Source of the DNA: an uncultured Olsenella sp.
GTDB taxonomy: Bacteria > Actinomycetota > Coriobacteriia > Coriobacteriales > Atopobiaceae
Direction of reading: 5' to 3'
NCBI GenBank assembly: GCA_900540955.1
Contig: UQIF01000021.1
Location: 1 to 38,228 of the forward strand
DNA: 38,228 bases
Below the pieces are notes generated by a model that searched no databases, had not been told where the DNA came from, and was given only the letters and a program-made list of their open reading frames with translations. This document shows, piece by piece, positions 7,483 through 13,806 of the stretch; within the stretch, counting starts at the first letter, position 1; every line of letters begins with the position of its first letter. The translations under genes were made by a program, and so were the position numbers.

Positions 7483-7943
7483 CAGAGATTACTATGATTG
7501 CGCCGATCCAGCTCGATGACCTGTTTCTGGTAAAGTCCTCGTTCCAAATTGCGGATTCTCCCGCTTCGAAGATGACCCAAAAAATAGGGCTGGATTTTAC
7601 GGTCAGGCAGCTCGAAAGCGATGGGGGCGAGGGCCTGGTCTCCCTTAGCCTTACTGTCGATACCTCGCTTGTTGATCGCGAGAATGAAGACGAAGAGAAG
7701 CTGTCCGCAAGCGTCGAGGTGCTCGTGTCCGCTCACGCGTCGCTTTCTCCGGACATTTCCAAGGAACAGGCCGAGGAGTACTTGCTTTCTAATGCCATTT
7801 CCATGGCATATGGCCATGCAAAGACGTGCATCATGACTGTGACTGGGTTGTCGCCTTCGGCCCCGGTGATGATCCCCGCGATTCTCCCGCATGATATTGC
7901 GCGCGATTACTTGCGGAAAAGAGCCGGAGAGGTCATGGAATAA
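7479..7943 (+). CDS. SecB-like chaperone domain protein
   Basis: 154 residues. The beta-rich N-terminal half starts IAPIQLDDLFLVKSSFQIAD, has alternating strands through VSLSLTVDTSLVD and SASVEVLVSAHASL, and the C-terminal helix contains SMAYGHAKTCIMTVTGLSP ending APVMIPAILPHDIARDYL. This layout matches the SecB superfamily found next to Xre antitoxins in toxin-antitoxin-chaperone modules (for example Rv1957 of Mycobacterium tuberculosis). In those, SecB-like protein binds and protects an unstable antitoxin. I chose the ATG at 7479, which overlaps the Xre stop, over the upstream GTG that would run back through the Xre gene. Gram-positive bacteria lack canonical SecB, which supports a dedicated role. 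Assignment rests on fold-level resemblance read by eye. Confidence 0.65.
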   Translation: MTEITMIAPIQLDDLFLVKSSFQIADSPASKMTQKIGLDFTVRQLESDGGEGLVSLSLTVDTSLVDRENEDEEKLSASVEVLVSAHASLSPDISKEQAEEYLLSNAISMAYGHAKTCIMTVTGLSPSAPVMIPAILPHDIARDYLRKRAGEVME

Positions 7944-8059
7944 GAGTTCGGTTGCGCCTGCGACGCAGCCTGCCGTGCCGTCCGCGGATCGACTTGGTTG
8001 GTTTCGGGCCAGTGATCGTTTCACGGCACATTGGTCCGACGTCTGCGCAGACACTTGTA

Positions 8060-8068
8060 TGGTAAAAT
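8060..8068 (+). promoter_or_regulatory. Extended -10 element before the small membrane peptide
   Basis: TG-N-TAAAAT at 8060-8068, about 57 bp upstream of the 27-residue peptide gene. No convincing -35 is visible, as is common for extended -10 promoters. Confidence 0.4.
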
Positions 8069-8124
8069 AGAACGAGCGTTCGGTGGTGCCTTCCGAGTCC
8101 TGCAGGCGGATTGGAGGGATTCCC

Positions 8125-8208
8125 GTGGATGAGCTGACTTCGCTTGTGCTTGCGTTCGCCGTGCTTTATTTGGCGGCGACTCTGTATCGTTTGATTTCTA
8201 AGCGGTAG
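8125..8208 (+). CDS. 27-residue hydrophobic membrane peptide
   Basis: A GTG-started frame with a strong Shine-Dalgarno (ggaggga, 8113-8119) encodes 27 residues. After VDEL comes one transmembrane stretch (TSLVLAFAVLYLAATLYRLI), and it ends with the positively charged SKR. A 12-bp perfect hairpin follows 26 bp downstream. Single-span peptides of this size with a short transcript closed by a strong hairpin are seen in type I toxins (Fst/Ldr/holin-like families) and in small subunits of membrane complexes such as KdpF. No antisense promoter is obvious on the other strand. The coding call rests on the Shine-Dalgarno, the hydrophobic composition and the closing hairpin. Confidence 0.5.
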   Translation: MDELTSLVLAFAVLYLAATLYRLISKR

Positions 8209-8234
8209 GCGCGGCGGGTGATGCCCTTAAACGA

Positions 8235-8264
8235 GAATCAGCCACCCTGGCCGGTGGCTGATTC
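8235..8264 (+). terminator. 12-bp perfect hairpin after the membrane peptide
   Basis: gaatcagccacc (8235-8246) pairs with 8253-8264 across a 6-nt loop. Few T residues follow, so it may act as a stabilising 3' end as much as a terminator. Confidence 0.6.
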
Positions 8265-8524
8265 TTGGGCATAGCCCGATTTGAAACTACCAAACAGGAG
8301 GGCTTGGCCTCCGTTCGTTACCGATTTTACCCGTTCATCGGGCCTGCGCGCAACGGGTGATTCATCGGGGGCAAGGGGCGCCTTTATGGGCCTCGAGCCC
8401 CCGAAGCTATGCCGTTAAAGGAGGCGACTTTCGCCTTGGGGAGTCTTTGTTGTTCGGGCTTCGGTTCGGTTGACGGGCCCTTACTTGTGAAGCCTTCACA
8501 ACTGTGCGCCCCCGCCGTGTCCCG
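8265..8524. other. Intergenic stretch without a gene
   Basis: No coding frame with a start signal is seen here. There is a 7-bp palindromic hairpin (8485-8491 with 8495-8501) 24 bp past the yqeC stop, which could end the yqeC transcript although no U run follows, and a smaller hairpin at about 8424-8438. Antisense frames that extend through yqeC are codon shadows. Confidence 0.5.
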
Positions 8525-9217
8525 CTACTCGCACGCGACGAGCTCGGCATCGCGGATGCTGCCGGCGAGGACGGGCACCCCTGCGCCGTGCGTGCGAAGG
8601 GCGCGAGCGAAGTCGCGGGCCGCGCGCGCCACGCGCGGGTCCTCGGCCTGGTTGACCACGACGACGTCGGGGGCGGTGCGGCCGGATACCGTCTCGGCGG
8701 CAATCGCGGCGGCCACGAGCTCGGGCGTCGCGACCGCGTCGCCCTCGCAGCCCGCAAGCTCGCAGAACAGTTCCGGTCGGTGGACGGCCTCGCGCACGGG
8801 CCGGCCGAAGCCGCTGCCCCCGAGCACGAGGACGCACCGCTCGCTGCCCTCCGGCACCGCGGGCTCCCATTCGGCATGGGCCTTGAGCGGCAGGCGCTTG
8901 CTGCCGTCGGCCTCCACGAGCACGTAGTCGGCGGCCTTCGCCAGCGCGGGGATGCCGCAGGCGGGCACGGTGAGCTTGCCCTCCTCGGTGGGGGAGGCGA
9001 AGCAGGCGACGGGGCTCGCCGCCGCGTTCCACTCGCCCGGCCCGGATAGCGCCGGCATCCCCTCGAACGGCAGGAAGTGCGTCGTCGTGGTGAGCGCGAC
9101 CGAGGCGCCGCTCGCCGATAGCTCGCGCGCGAGGACGGACAGAAGCGTGGTCTTTCCGCCGCCGCCGATCACGGAGGTGATCCCCCGGTGGATTCCCAAT
9201 GCATCCTGCAATTTCAT
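8525..9217 (-). CDS. yqeC: YqeC, selenium-dependent molybdenum hydroxylase maturation NTPase
   Basis: 230 residues of the YqeC family (putative selenium-dependent hydroxylase accessory protein). A P-loop is at residues 17-25 (IGGGGKTTL), then TTTTHF, and the family hallmark VEADGSKRLPLKAH at about 97-110; VVVVNQAED near 186-194 resembles a base-specificity or switch region. Family knowledge places YqeC with YqeB, SelD and xanthine-dehydrogenase-like enzymes that carry a labile selenium on their molybdenum cofactor. It is divergent from yqeB with 152 bp between. The hydroxylase subunits themselves are not in the window. Start ATG at 9217 has a Shine-Dalgarno-like gaggtg (tagttaggtgagca) just upstream. 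Confident on family, not on biochemical role. Confidence 0.9.
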   Translation of the reverse strand: MKLQDALGIHRGITSVIGGGGKTTLLSVLARELSASGASVALTTTTHFLPFEGMPALSGPGEWNAAASPVACFASPTEEGKLTVPACGIPALAKAADYVLVEADGSKRLPLKAHAEWEPAVPEGSERCVLVLGGSGFGRPVREAVHRPELFCELAGCEGDAVATPELVAAAIAAETVSGRTAPDVVVVNQAEDPRVARAARDFARALRTHGAGVPVLAGSIRDAELVACE

Positions 9218-9369
9218 TTGCTCACCTAACTAAAAGTAAGAAGCTGCCTGAAATATAGAGCAAAAATCAAGCATCATCGCAGCTAATCGTTGGCGTAAAG
9301 ACGATATAACGCAAACCTTCGAATCTGTTAGCATTACGGAAAGATTGTACGACAGCCGAGGAGGCAACC

Positions 9370-10257
9370 ATGTTGGTTTACGTTCGCGGCGCGGGGGATA
9401 TCGCCACCGGCATCGCGCTGCGCCTGCATCGCTGCGGCATGCAGGTCGTCATGGCGGACCTGGCCGTGCCCACGTCCATCCGCCGCACCGTCTGCTTCAG
9501 CGAGGCCATCCGCCTGGGCGAGACCACCGTCGAGGACGTTCGCGGCGTGCTCTGCGCCGACGCGGCGGCCGTGCGCGCCGCCGTGGCCGCCGGAGACGTC
9601 GCCGTCGTCGTGGACGCGGAGGCCCGCATGGCCCCCGAGCTCGCGCCCGACGTCCTCGTCGACGCGATCCTGGCAAAGAAGAACCTCGGCACCACGCGCG
9701 GCATGGCCCCCGTGGTCATCGGCGTGGGCCCGGGCTTCACCGCGCCGGTGGACGTCGACGCCGCCGTCGAGACCATGCGCGGCCACTACCTGGGGCGCGT
9801 TTATTACAAGGGCTCGCCCATCGCCAACACCGCCATCCCCGGCCTCATCGGCGGCTACGCCGGCGAGCGCGTGCTGAGGGCGCCGGCCGACGGCGTCTTC
9901 GAGCCCCGCGTGCGCATCGGCGACGAGGTCCATGCGGGCACCGTCTGCGGCGAGGTCGCGGGCAAGGCCATGGTGGCCACCATCGACGGCGTGGTCCGCG
10001 GCCTTCTGCAGGCCGGCGTCACCGTGCGCCGCGGCGTGAAGTCCGGCGACGTGGACCCGCGCTGCGAGGCAGCGTTCATCCGCACGACGTCCGACAAAGC
10101 GAGCGCCGTCGGCGGTGGCGTGCTCGAGGCCATCCTCCACCTTACCGGCGCGCTCGCCGGCGTGGGCTCCGCCCGCGAATGGCAGACCGTCCCCGAGGCC
10201 GTGGCAACTGCCGCTGCCTCCGGGCTCGACCTCCCTGGAATCGAGGAGTTCGCATGA
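9370..10257 (+). CDS. yqeB: YqeB, selenium-dependent molybdenum hydroxylase system protein
   Basis: 295 residues of the EF2563/YqeB family, comparative-genomics markers of selenium-dependent molybdenum hydroxylases. The N-terminus is a Rossmann-like segment (VYVRGAGDIATGIALRLHRC) followed by VMADLAVPTSIRRTVCFSEA, both characteristic. A middle region reads TRGMAPVVIGVGPGFTAPVD, and a C-terminal hammerhead-like domain includes ADGVFEPRVRIGDEVHAGTV. The ATG follows a good Shine-Dalgarno (gaggagg). The stop overlaps the xdhC start (ATGA), so the two are likely translated together. It probably acts in inserting or activating selenium in the cofactor; the exact reaction is not established. Confidence 0.9.
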   Translation: MLVYVRGAGDIATGIALRLHRCGMQVVMADLAVPTSIRRTVCFSEAIRLGETTVEDVRGVLCADAAAVRAAVAAGDVAVVVDAEARMAPELAPDVLVDAILAKKNLGTTRGMAPVVIGVGPGFTAPVDVDAAVETMRGHYLGRVYYKGSPIANTAIPGLIGGYAGERVLRAPADGVFEPRVRIGDEVHAGTVCGEVAGKAMVATIDGVVRGLLQAGVTVRRGVKSGDVDPRCEAAFIRTTSDKASAVGGGVLEAILHLTGALAGVGSAREWQTVPEAVATAAASGLDLPGIEEFA

Positions 10258-11261
10258 ACGACGTAGCAGGGACCATCAACGACCAGCAGATCATCGCCGC
10301 CGCGCGCGCCGAGCTTGCCGCCGGGCGCCCCGTCGCGCTCGCGAGCCTGCTCGCCACCGCGGGCTCCATGCCGCGCCACGAGGGCGCGCGCATGCTCGCC
10401 CTGGCCGACGGGTCCTTCATCGGCACCGTGGGCGGCGGGAACATCGAGTTCATCGCCCAGGAGCGCGAGGGGGAGCTCCTCGCCGCGGCGGCCGTCGGCA
10501 GGCCCGCGCCGGCCTCGCTCGAGTGGATGACCCACGCGAAGAACGACATGGCCTGCGGAGGCGACGCCCTTCTTGCCGTGCGCCTCTTGACCGCCGAGGA
10601 CGAGGGGTGGCTTTCGGCCATCGCGGGCGCCGCCGAGTCCGGCGACGCGGCGTGGCTCGTCGAGGACTGGTCCGATGCCGCTACCCCGGTCGCGCGCGTG
10701 GCCTTCGAGGACGACGGCTGCGACGTCCCCGTGTGGGACGAGGACGCCAAGCTCTATCGCGAGCCTGTGGGCGCCGAGCCCGTGTGCTACGTGTTCGGCG
10801 GCGGCCACGTGGGCCGCGCGCTCGTGCCGGTGCTCGCGAGCGTCGGCTTCGTCGTGGAGGTCGTCGACGACCGCCCGGGCATCTGCGACCCGGCTGCCTT
10901 CCCCGCGGCGCGTGGTGTGACCTGCGGCGCGTTCAAAGACCTCGACGAGTACACGCACATCACCCCGCGCGACTTCGTCGTGGTGCTCACCCATGGGCAC
11001 CTGGGCGACGCCGTCGTGCTCGAGCACGTCTTGCCCCACCGCCCGGCCTACGTCGGCTGCATCGGCAGCGCCCGCAAGGCCGGCTTCGTGCGTCGCACGC
11101 TCGAGGAGCACGGCATCGCCGCCGAGCTCGCCGAGTCGGTGCGCCTGCCCATCGGCGATGACATCCTCGCCGTGACCCCCGCCGAGATCGCGGTCTCCAT
11201 CGCGGCGCAGATGATCCGCTGCCGCGCAGAGCTGCGCCCGCATCGCCCCCACAGCAAATAG
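10254..11261 (+). CDS. xdhC: XdhC/CoxI-family molybdenum cofactor insertion factor
   Basis: 335 residues. The N-terminal XdhC_CoxI domain includes ATAGSMPRHEGARMLALADG and IGTVGGGNIE, then NDMACGG, where the conserved Cys of this family lies. The C-terminal Rossmann domain has CYVFGGGHVGRALVPVLASVG, DDRP, and a final part with LTHGHLGD and YVGCIGSARK. XdhC proteins bind molybdenum cofactor, promote its sulfuration (here possibly selenation) and deliver it to xanthine-dehydrogenase-type enzymes. I chose the ATG at 10254, overlapping the yqeB stop. A longer in-frame extension runs antisense-like through yqeB and is a codon artefact. It forms an operon with yqeB and is likely followed by modA under its own signals after 111 bp. 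Confidence 0.9.
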   Translation: MNDVAGTINDQQIIAAARAELAAGRPVALASLLATAGSMPRHEGARMLALADGSFIGTVGGGNIEFIAQEREGELLAAAAVGRPAPASLEWMTHAKNDMACGGDALLAVRLLTAEDEGWLSAIAGAAESGDAAWLVEDWSDAATPVARVAFEDDGCDVPVWDEDAKLYREPVGAEPVCYVFGGGHVGRALVPVLASVGFVVEVVDDRPGICDPAAFPAARGVTCGAFKDLDEYTHITPRDFVVVLTHGHLGDAVVLEHVLPHRPAYVGCIGSARKAGFVRRTLEEHGIAAELAESVRLPIGDDILAVTPAEIAVSIAAQMIRCRAELRPHRPHSK

Positions 11262-11372
11262 CGCGAGGGGGCGTGTCCCTTGCCGTGATGCTCGGCGGGG
11301 CGGCGCGTGCTTCTTGCCAGGGAATTGATGGGAAGGCGTGGCGCCTCTCGTCCTTATGGGAAGGAAAGAGAA

Positions 11373-12239
11373 ATGATCGACAGAAGGCAGTTCCTCGGCG
11401 GCTCGGCCGCCGTCGTCTGCGGCCTGGGGCTTGCGGCCTGCGGCGGCGACGAGGCGTCCGACGACCCCGCCCGGAAGGGCTCCGGCGACGACGCCCAGAA
11501 GGCCAAGCTCATCGTCTTTGCCGCGGCCTCGATGACCGAGTCGCTGACCAAGGCCGGTGACGAGTTCATGTCCGAGAACCAGGGCTATGGGCTCTTGTTC
11601 AACTTCGACTCTTCGGGCACGCTCAAGACCCAGATCCAGGAGGGCGCCGACTGCGACGTCTTCATCCCTGCGGGCCAGAAGCAGATGAACGCGCTCGACG
11701 CGGAGGCCGAGAAGGACAACGACGAGGGCCTCGACTTCGTCGACCATGCCACGCGCTTCGACATCCTCGAGAACAAGGTTGCCCTCGTCGTCCCCGAGGG
11801 CAACCCCAAGAAGATCATTGACTTCAACGACCTGATCGAGCGCCTCAGGTCAGGCGAGATCCTGCTGAGCATGGGCAACTCCGACGTGCCCGTGGGCCAG
11901 TACACCCAGAAGATCCTGGCCTACTACGAGCTCGACGAGGAGGCGCTGTCCAAAGACGGCTGCGTCACCTACGGCACGAACGTCAAGGAGGTCGCCTCGC
12001 AGGTCTCCGAGGGCGCCGTGGACTGCGGCGTCATCTACAAGACAGACGCGTTCTCCGCGGGCCTCGCCGTGGTCGACGAGGCCACCAAGGAGATGTGCGG
12101 ACAGGTCGTCTACCCCGCGGCAGCAATGAAGAACGCGCTGCAGGTCGAGGGCACCAGACTCTTCCTTGAGTTCCTCAAGGGCTCCGAGGCTTCCAAGTGC
12201 TTCAGCGAGGTCGGCTTCACCCCGCTCGCCACGGCGTAG
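11373..12239 (+). CDS. modA: Molybdate ABC transporter substrate-binding lipoprotein (ModA)
   Basis: 288 residues. The N-terminus has a twin-arginine-like RRQFLGG at residues 4-10 and a lipobox LAAC with the lipid-modified Cys at 23, so it is membrane-anchored outside the cell. Mature ModA features follow: LIVFAAASMTESLTK near the start, FNFDSSGTLKTQIQEGADCD, LVVPEGNPK, and a Tyr/Asp-rich hinge. It captures molybdate or tungstate. The ATG at 11373 has an AG-rich Shine-Dalgarno (ggaaagagaa). The upstream TTG/GTG extension lacks a signal-peptide shape and is rejected. No modB or modC follows, so the permease must be encoded elsewhere. Position next to yqeB-xdhC suggests supply of molybdenum for the same enzyme. 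Confidence 0.92.
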   Translation: MIDRRQFLGGSAAVVCGLGLAACGGDEASDDPARKGSGDDAQKAKLIVFAAASMTESLTKAGDEFMSENQGYGLLFNFDSSGTLKTQIQEGADCDVFIPAGQKQMNALDAEAEKDNDEGLDFVDHATRFDILENKVALVVPEGNPKKIIDFNDLIERLRSGEILLSMGNSDVPVGQYTQKILAYYELDEEALSKDGCVTYGTNVKEVASQVSEGAVDCGVIYKTDAFSAGLAVVDEATKEMCGQVVYPAAAMKNALQVEGTRLFLEFLKGSEASKCFSEVGFTPLATA

Positions 12240-12245
12240 CGGCTT

Positions 12246-12276
12246 TGGGACAAAATCCCCCGTCCCTTTTGTCCCA
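12246..12276 (+). terminator. Hairpin after modA
   Basis: tgggacaaaa (12246-12255) pairs perfectly with 12267-12276 over an 11-nt loop. A T run lies inside the right arm. It starts 6 bp after the modA stop and probably ends the modA transcript. Confidence 0.55.
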
Positions 12277-12344
12277 CAAGATGCCGTGCTGCCAGCAGGG
12301 TATCGTGGCGGGCGCGGCGCTCGCCGAGTTTCTGCGCGATCGCG

Positions 12345-12611
12345 ACGTCGGCCGTGTGCGACCGCATGGCGCCGGGCATCCCCGAGGCCATGCGCGCCGC
12401 GTCGATGACCGCCACCCCGCGCGGCTGCCTTTCGCGCGCGGTGGCGGGCATCGTCGACCGAACGCTGATCGTCAACCTCCCGGGCAGCCCGAAGGCGGCG
12501 CGCGAGAACATTGAGGCCGTCATCGACGCGCTTGGACACGGCCTGCTCATGCTGCGCGGCGGCCCCGCCGACTGCGCCGCCGACGCGACGAAACCGACCG
12601 CTCGCGAATAA
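12345..12611 (+). pseudogene. C-terminal remnant of a MoaB/MogA molybdopterin adenylyltransferase
   Basis: The frame ending TAA 12609-12611 reads AVCDRMAPGIPEAMRAASM, then a TPRGCLSRAVAGI stretch, then TLIVNLPGSPKAARENIEAV and HGLLMLRGGPADC. These are the last 85 or so residues of the MoaB/MogA fold, including the LPGSPKA signature. The first half of the protein (nucleotide-binding TxSD and TTGGTG regions) is absent; upstream sequence in this frame is unrelated and no Shine-Dalgarno precedes the fragment. It therefore looks like a decayed gene. Its position behind modA shows that the cluster once included a cofactor-synthesis gene. Confidence 0.65.
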
Positions 12612-12645
12612 GCGTCGATTGCTAGCCAAACAAGTTGTAAGGGGA

Positions 12646-12662
12646 GCTAACATATAGTTAGC
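12646..12662. promoter_or_regulatory. 17-bp palindrome, possible operator
   Basis: gctaac (12646-12651), atata, gttagc (12657-12662): a perfect dyad of operator size 34 bp after the moaB remnant. No gene obviously depends on it; it may be a relic. Confidence 0.3.
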
Positions 12663-12762
12663 AAGCGGGGACAATGATGGAAACCGCGCGTGCTCCCTTT
12701 ATAGCCTGCGACGATCGGCTAAGCCGCCGACGCGCCCCCGCGCGAGTTGCAGGTCCCCCTCA

Positions 12763-12810
12763 AACGGCTCCCGAAGACGGCCTTGCCATGCCCCGTCTTC
12801 GGGAGTCGTT
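12763..12810 (+). terminator. 18-bp hairpin with T run
   Basis: 12763-12780 pairs with 12793-12810 (17 of 18 positions) across a 12-nt loop, followed by ggtttt. A strong intrinsic terminator by structure, though there is no clear intact gene directly before it. Confidence 0.65.
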
Positions 12811-12845
12811 GGTTTTAACGGGCCGGGGCGTTAGACGACCATCTG

Positions 12846-13075
12846 TTCCTGCGCAGAATAGTGCTTCGGGCCACGTTCAAGCGTCTTCGCTGCGCAGAAC
12901 TGCTCTCCGGGCTACGTGTTTTCGCGTATCAATCAGCGAAGTACTTGATTTCGGCAGAGCTCAACTGGGCTTTTTGTGGCCTCATGCTCCTTCGTCCCCG
13001 AAAACACGTAGCCCGGAGCGGCTTTCTGTGCAGCGGTAGCCGAATAACGTAGCCCGAAGGCCACTTCTGCGTAAG
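12846..13075. repeat. Long imperfect inverted repeat, two arms of about 78 bp
   Basis: The left arm 12846-12924 and right arm 12999-13075 are inverted copies. The inner 20 bp match perfectly (12905-12924 with 12999-13018) and roughly 70 percent of the remainder matches, including shared blocks ttctgcgcag-like and gcccgaag-like. The loop is 74 nt. No coding frame spans it. Candidates are a miniature inverted-repeat element, a compound REP-type repeat or a structured RNA. Confidence 0.7.
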
Positions 13076-13095
13076 TCGACGCATACAGACGAAAT

Positions 13096-13125
13096 AAGCG
13101 GCCCGGGACTCGTCCCGGGCCGCTT
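13096..13125 (-). terminator. Terminator of the iorA-iorB operon
   Basis: aagcggcccggga (13096-13108) pairs perfectly with 13113-13125 across a ctcg tetraloop. It lies 38 bp after the iorB stop on the minus strand, followed there by a short T-rich stretch. Confidence 0.7.
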
Positions 13126-13162
13126 GCTCGTGCGCTCTATGTGGTCGCGTTCGCGGTCGCCT

Positions 13163-13804
13163 TTAAACCTCGGCGGCGGCGCGGCCCTGGCGGAAGGCCT
13201 TGAGGTTGGCGTCGACGGTCTTGGGCGGGACGCGGCGCGAGATCGCGTCCTCCCAGTCCTCGACCGAGAAGGGGAGCGCGGTCGAGAGCGCGCCCACGAG
13301 CACGACGTTGGTGCTGCGGGGGCTTCCGACCTCGCGCGCGATCTGGCCGGCGGGGATGCGGACGGCGCCCAGCTCGTCGAGCTTGCCCTCGATGTCCTCG
13401 GGCATCTCGAAGTTGCCGATGGCCACGCTCACGGGCACGATGACCTCGTCGTTGACGAACATCTTGCCGCCCTCGCGCAGGTAGTCCTGGGCGCGCAGCG
13501 CCTCGACGGACTCGAACGCGACGATGACGTCGGCGCAGCCCGGGTCGGCGACCATGGATTCGACCTTGCTGCCCATGCGGACGACGGTCGAGACCGAGCC
13601 GCCGCGCTGGCTCATGCCGTGGATCTCGGAGACCTTGACGTCGAGGCCGGCGTCGGCCGCCGCCATGGCCAGAAGCGAGCCCGCCAGGATGGTGCCCTGG
13701 CCGCCGACGCCCACGAGGAGCACGGTGAGGGTGCGGTCGAGCTCGATCTTCTCGCCGGAGGCGATGACCTCGGCGCTCTTCTCGCTAGCTGTGAAGTGAG
13801 GCAT
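13163..13804 (-). CDS. iorB: Indolepyruvate:ferredoxin oxidoreductase, beta subunit
   Basis: 213 residues. The pyruvate-ferredoxin oxidoreductase gamma-type domain begins TVLLVGVGGQGTILAGSLLA, followed by VKVSEIHGMSQRGGSVSTVV and ADVIVAFESVEALRA, all typical of IorB. With IorA it converts arylpyruvates (indolepyruvate, phenylpyruvate, hydroxyphenylpyruvate) and CoA to arylacetyl-CoA, CO2 and reduced ferredoxin. The ATG at 13804 lies 2 bp behind the iorA stop with a Shine-Dalgarno (aaaggcgag) inside the end of iorA; the longer upstream start in this frame lies within iorA and is rejected. Cytoplasmic. Confidence 0.93.
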   Translation of the reverse strand: MPHFTASEKSAEVIASGEKIELDRTLTVLLVGVGGQGTILAGSLLAMAAADAGLDVKVSEIHGMSQRGGSVSTVVRMGSKVESMVADPGCADVIVAFESVEALRAQDYLREGGKMFVNDEVIVPVSVAIGNFEMPEDIEGKLDELGAVRIPAGQIAREVGSPRSTNVVLVGALSTALPFSVEDWEDAISRRVPPKTVDANLKAFRQGRAAAEV

Positions 13805-13806
13805 GC

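Larger units (their letters stand above)
12612..13162. other. 550-bp intergenic region, structure-rich and apparently non-coding
   Basis: No frame with convincing coding features is seen. The region contains a 17-bp palindrome (12646-12662), a terminator-like hairpin (12763-12810), a long imperfect inverted repeat (12846-13075) and the iorB terminator (13096-13125). Confidence 0.6.

Noticed and set aside
8317..8357. Possible riboswitch with acccgtt/aacgggt pairing
   Set aside because: Only one weak stem in a stretch lying downstream of both flanking genes, with no gene following on either strand.
9290..9310. ModE-like operator before yqeB (cgatataacg)
   Set aside because: It resembles only one half of a ModE site with no convincing inverted partner; no modE gene is in the window.
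9855..11747. 630-residue minus-strand frame
   Set aside because: Antisense shadow across yqeB, xdhC and modA caused by high GC; composition His/Ala/Arg/Gly repeats with no motif.
12674..13039. 121-residue frame over the intergenic repeats
   Set aside because: It runs through the terminator-like hairpin and the long inverted repeat; no ribosome binding site and no coherent protein features.
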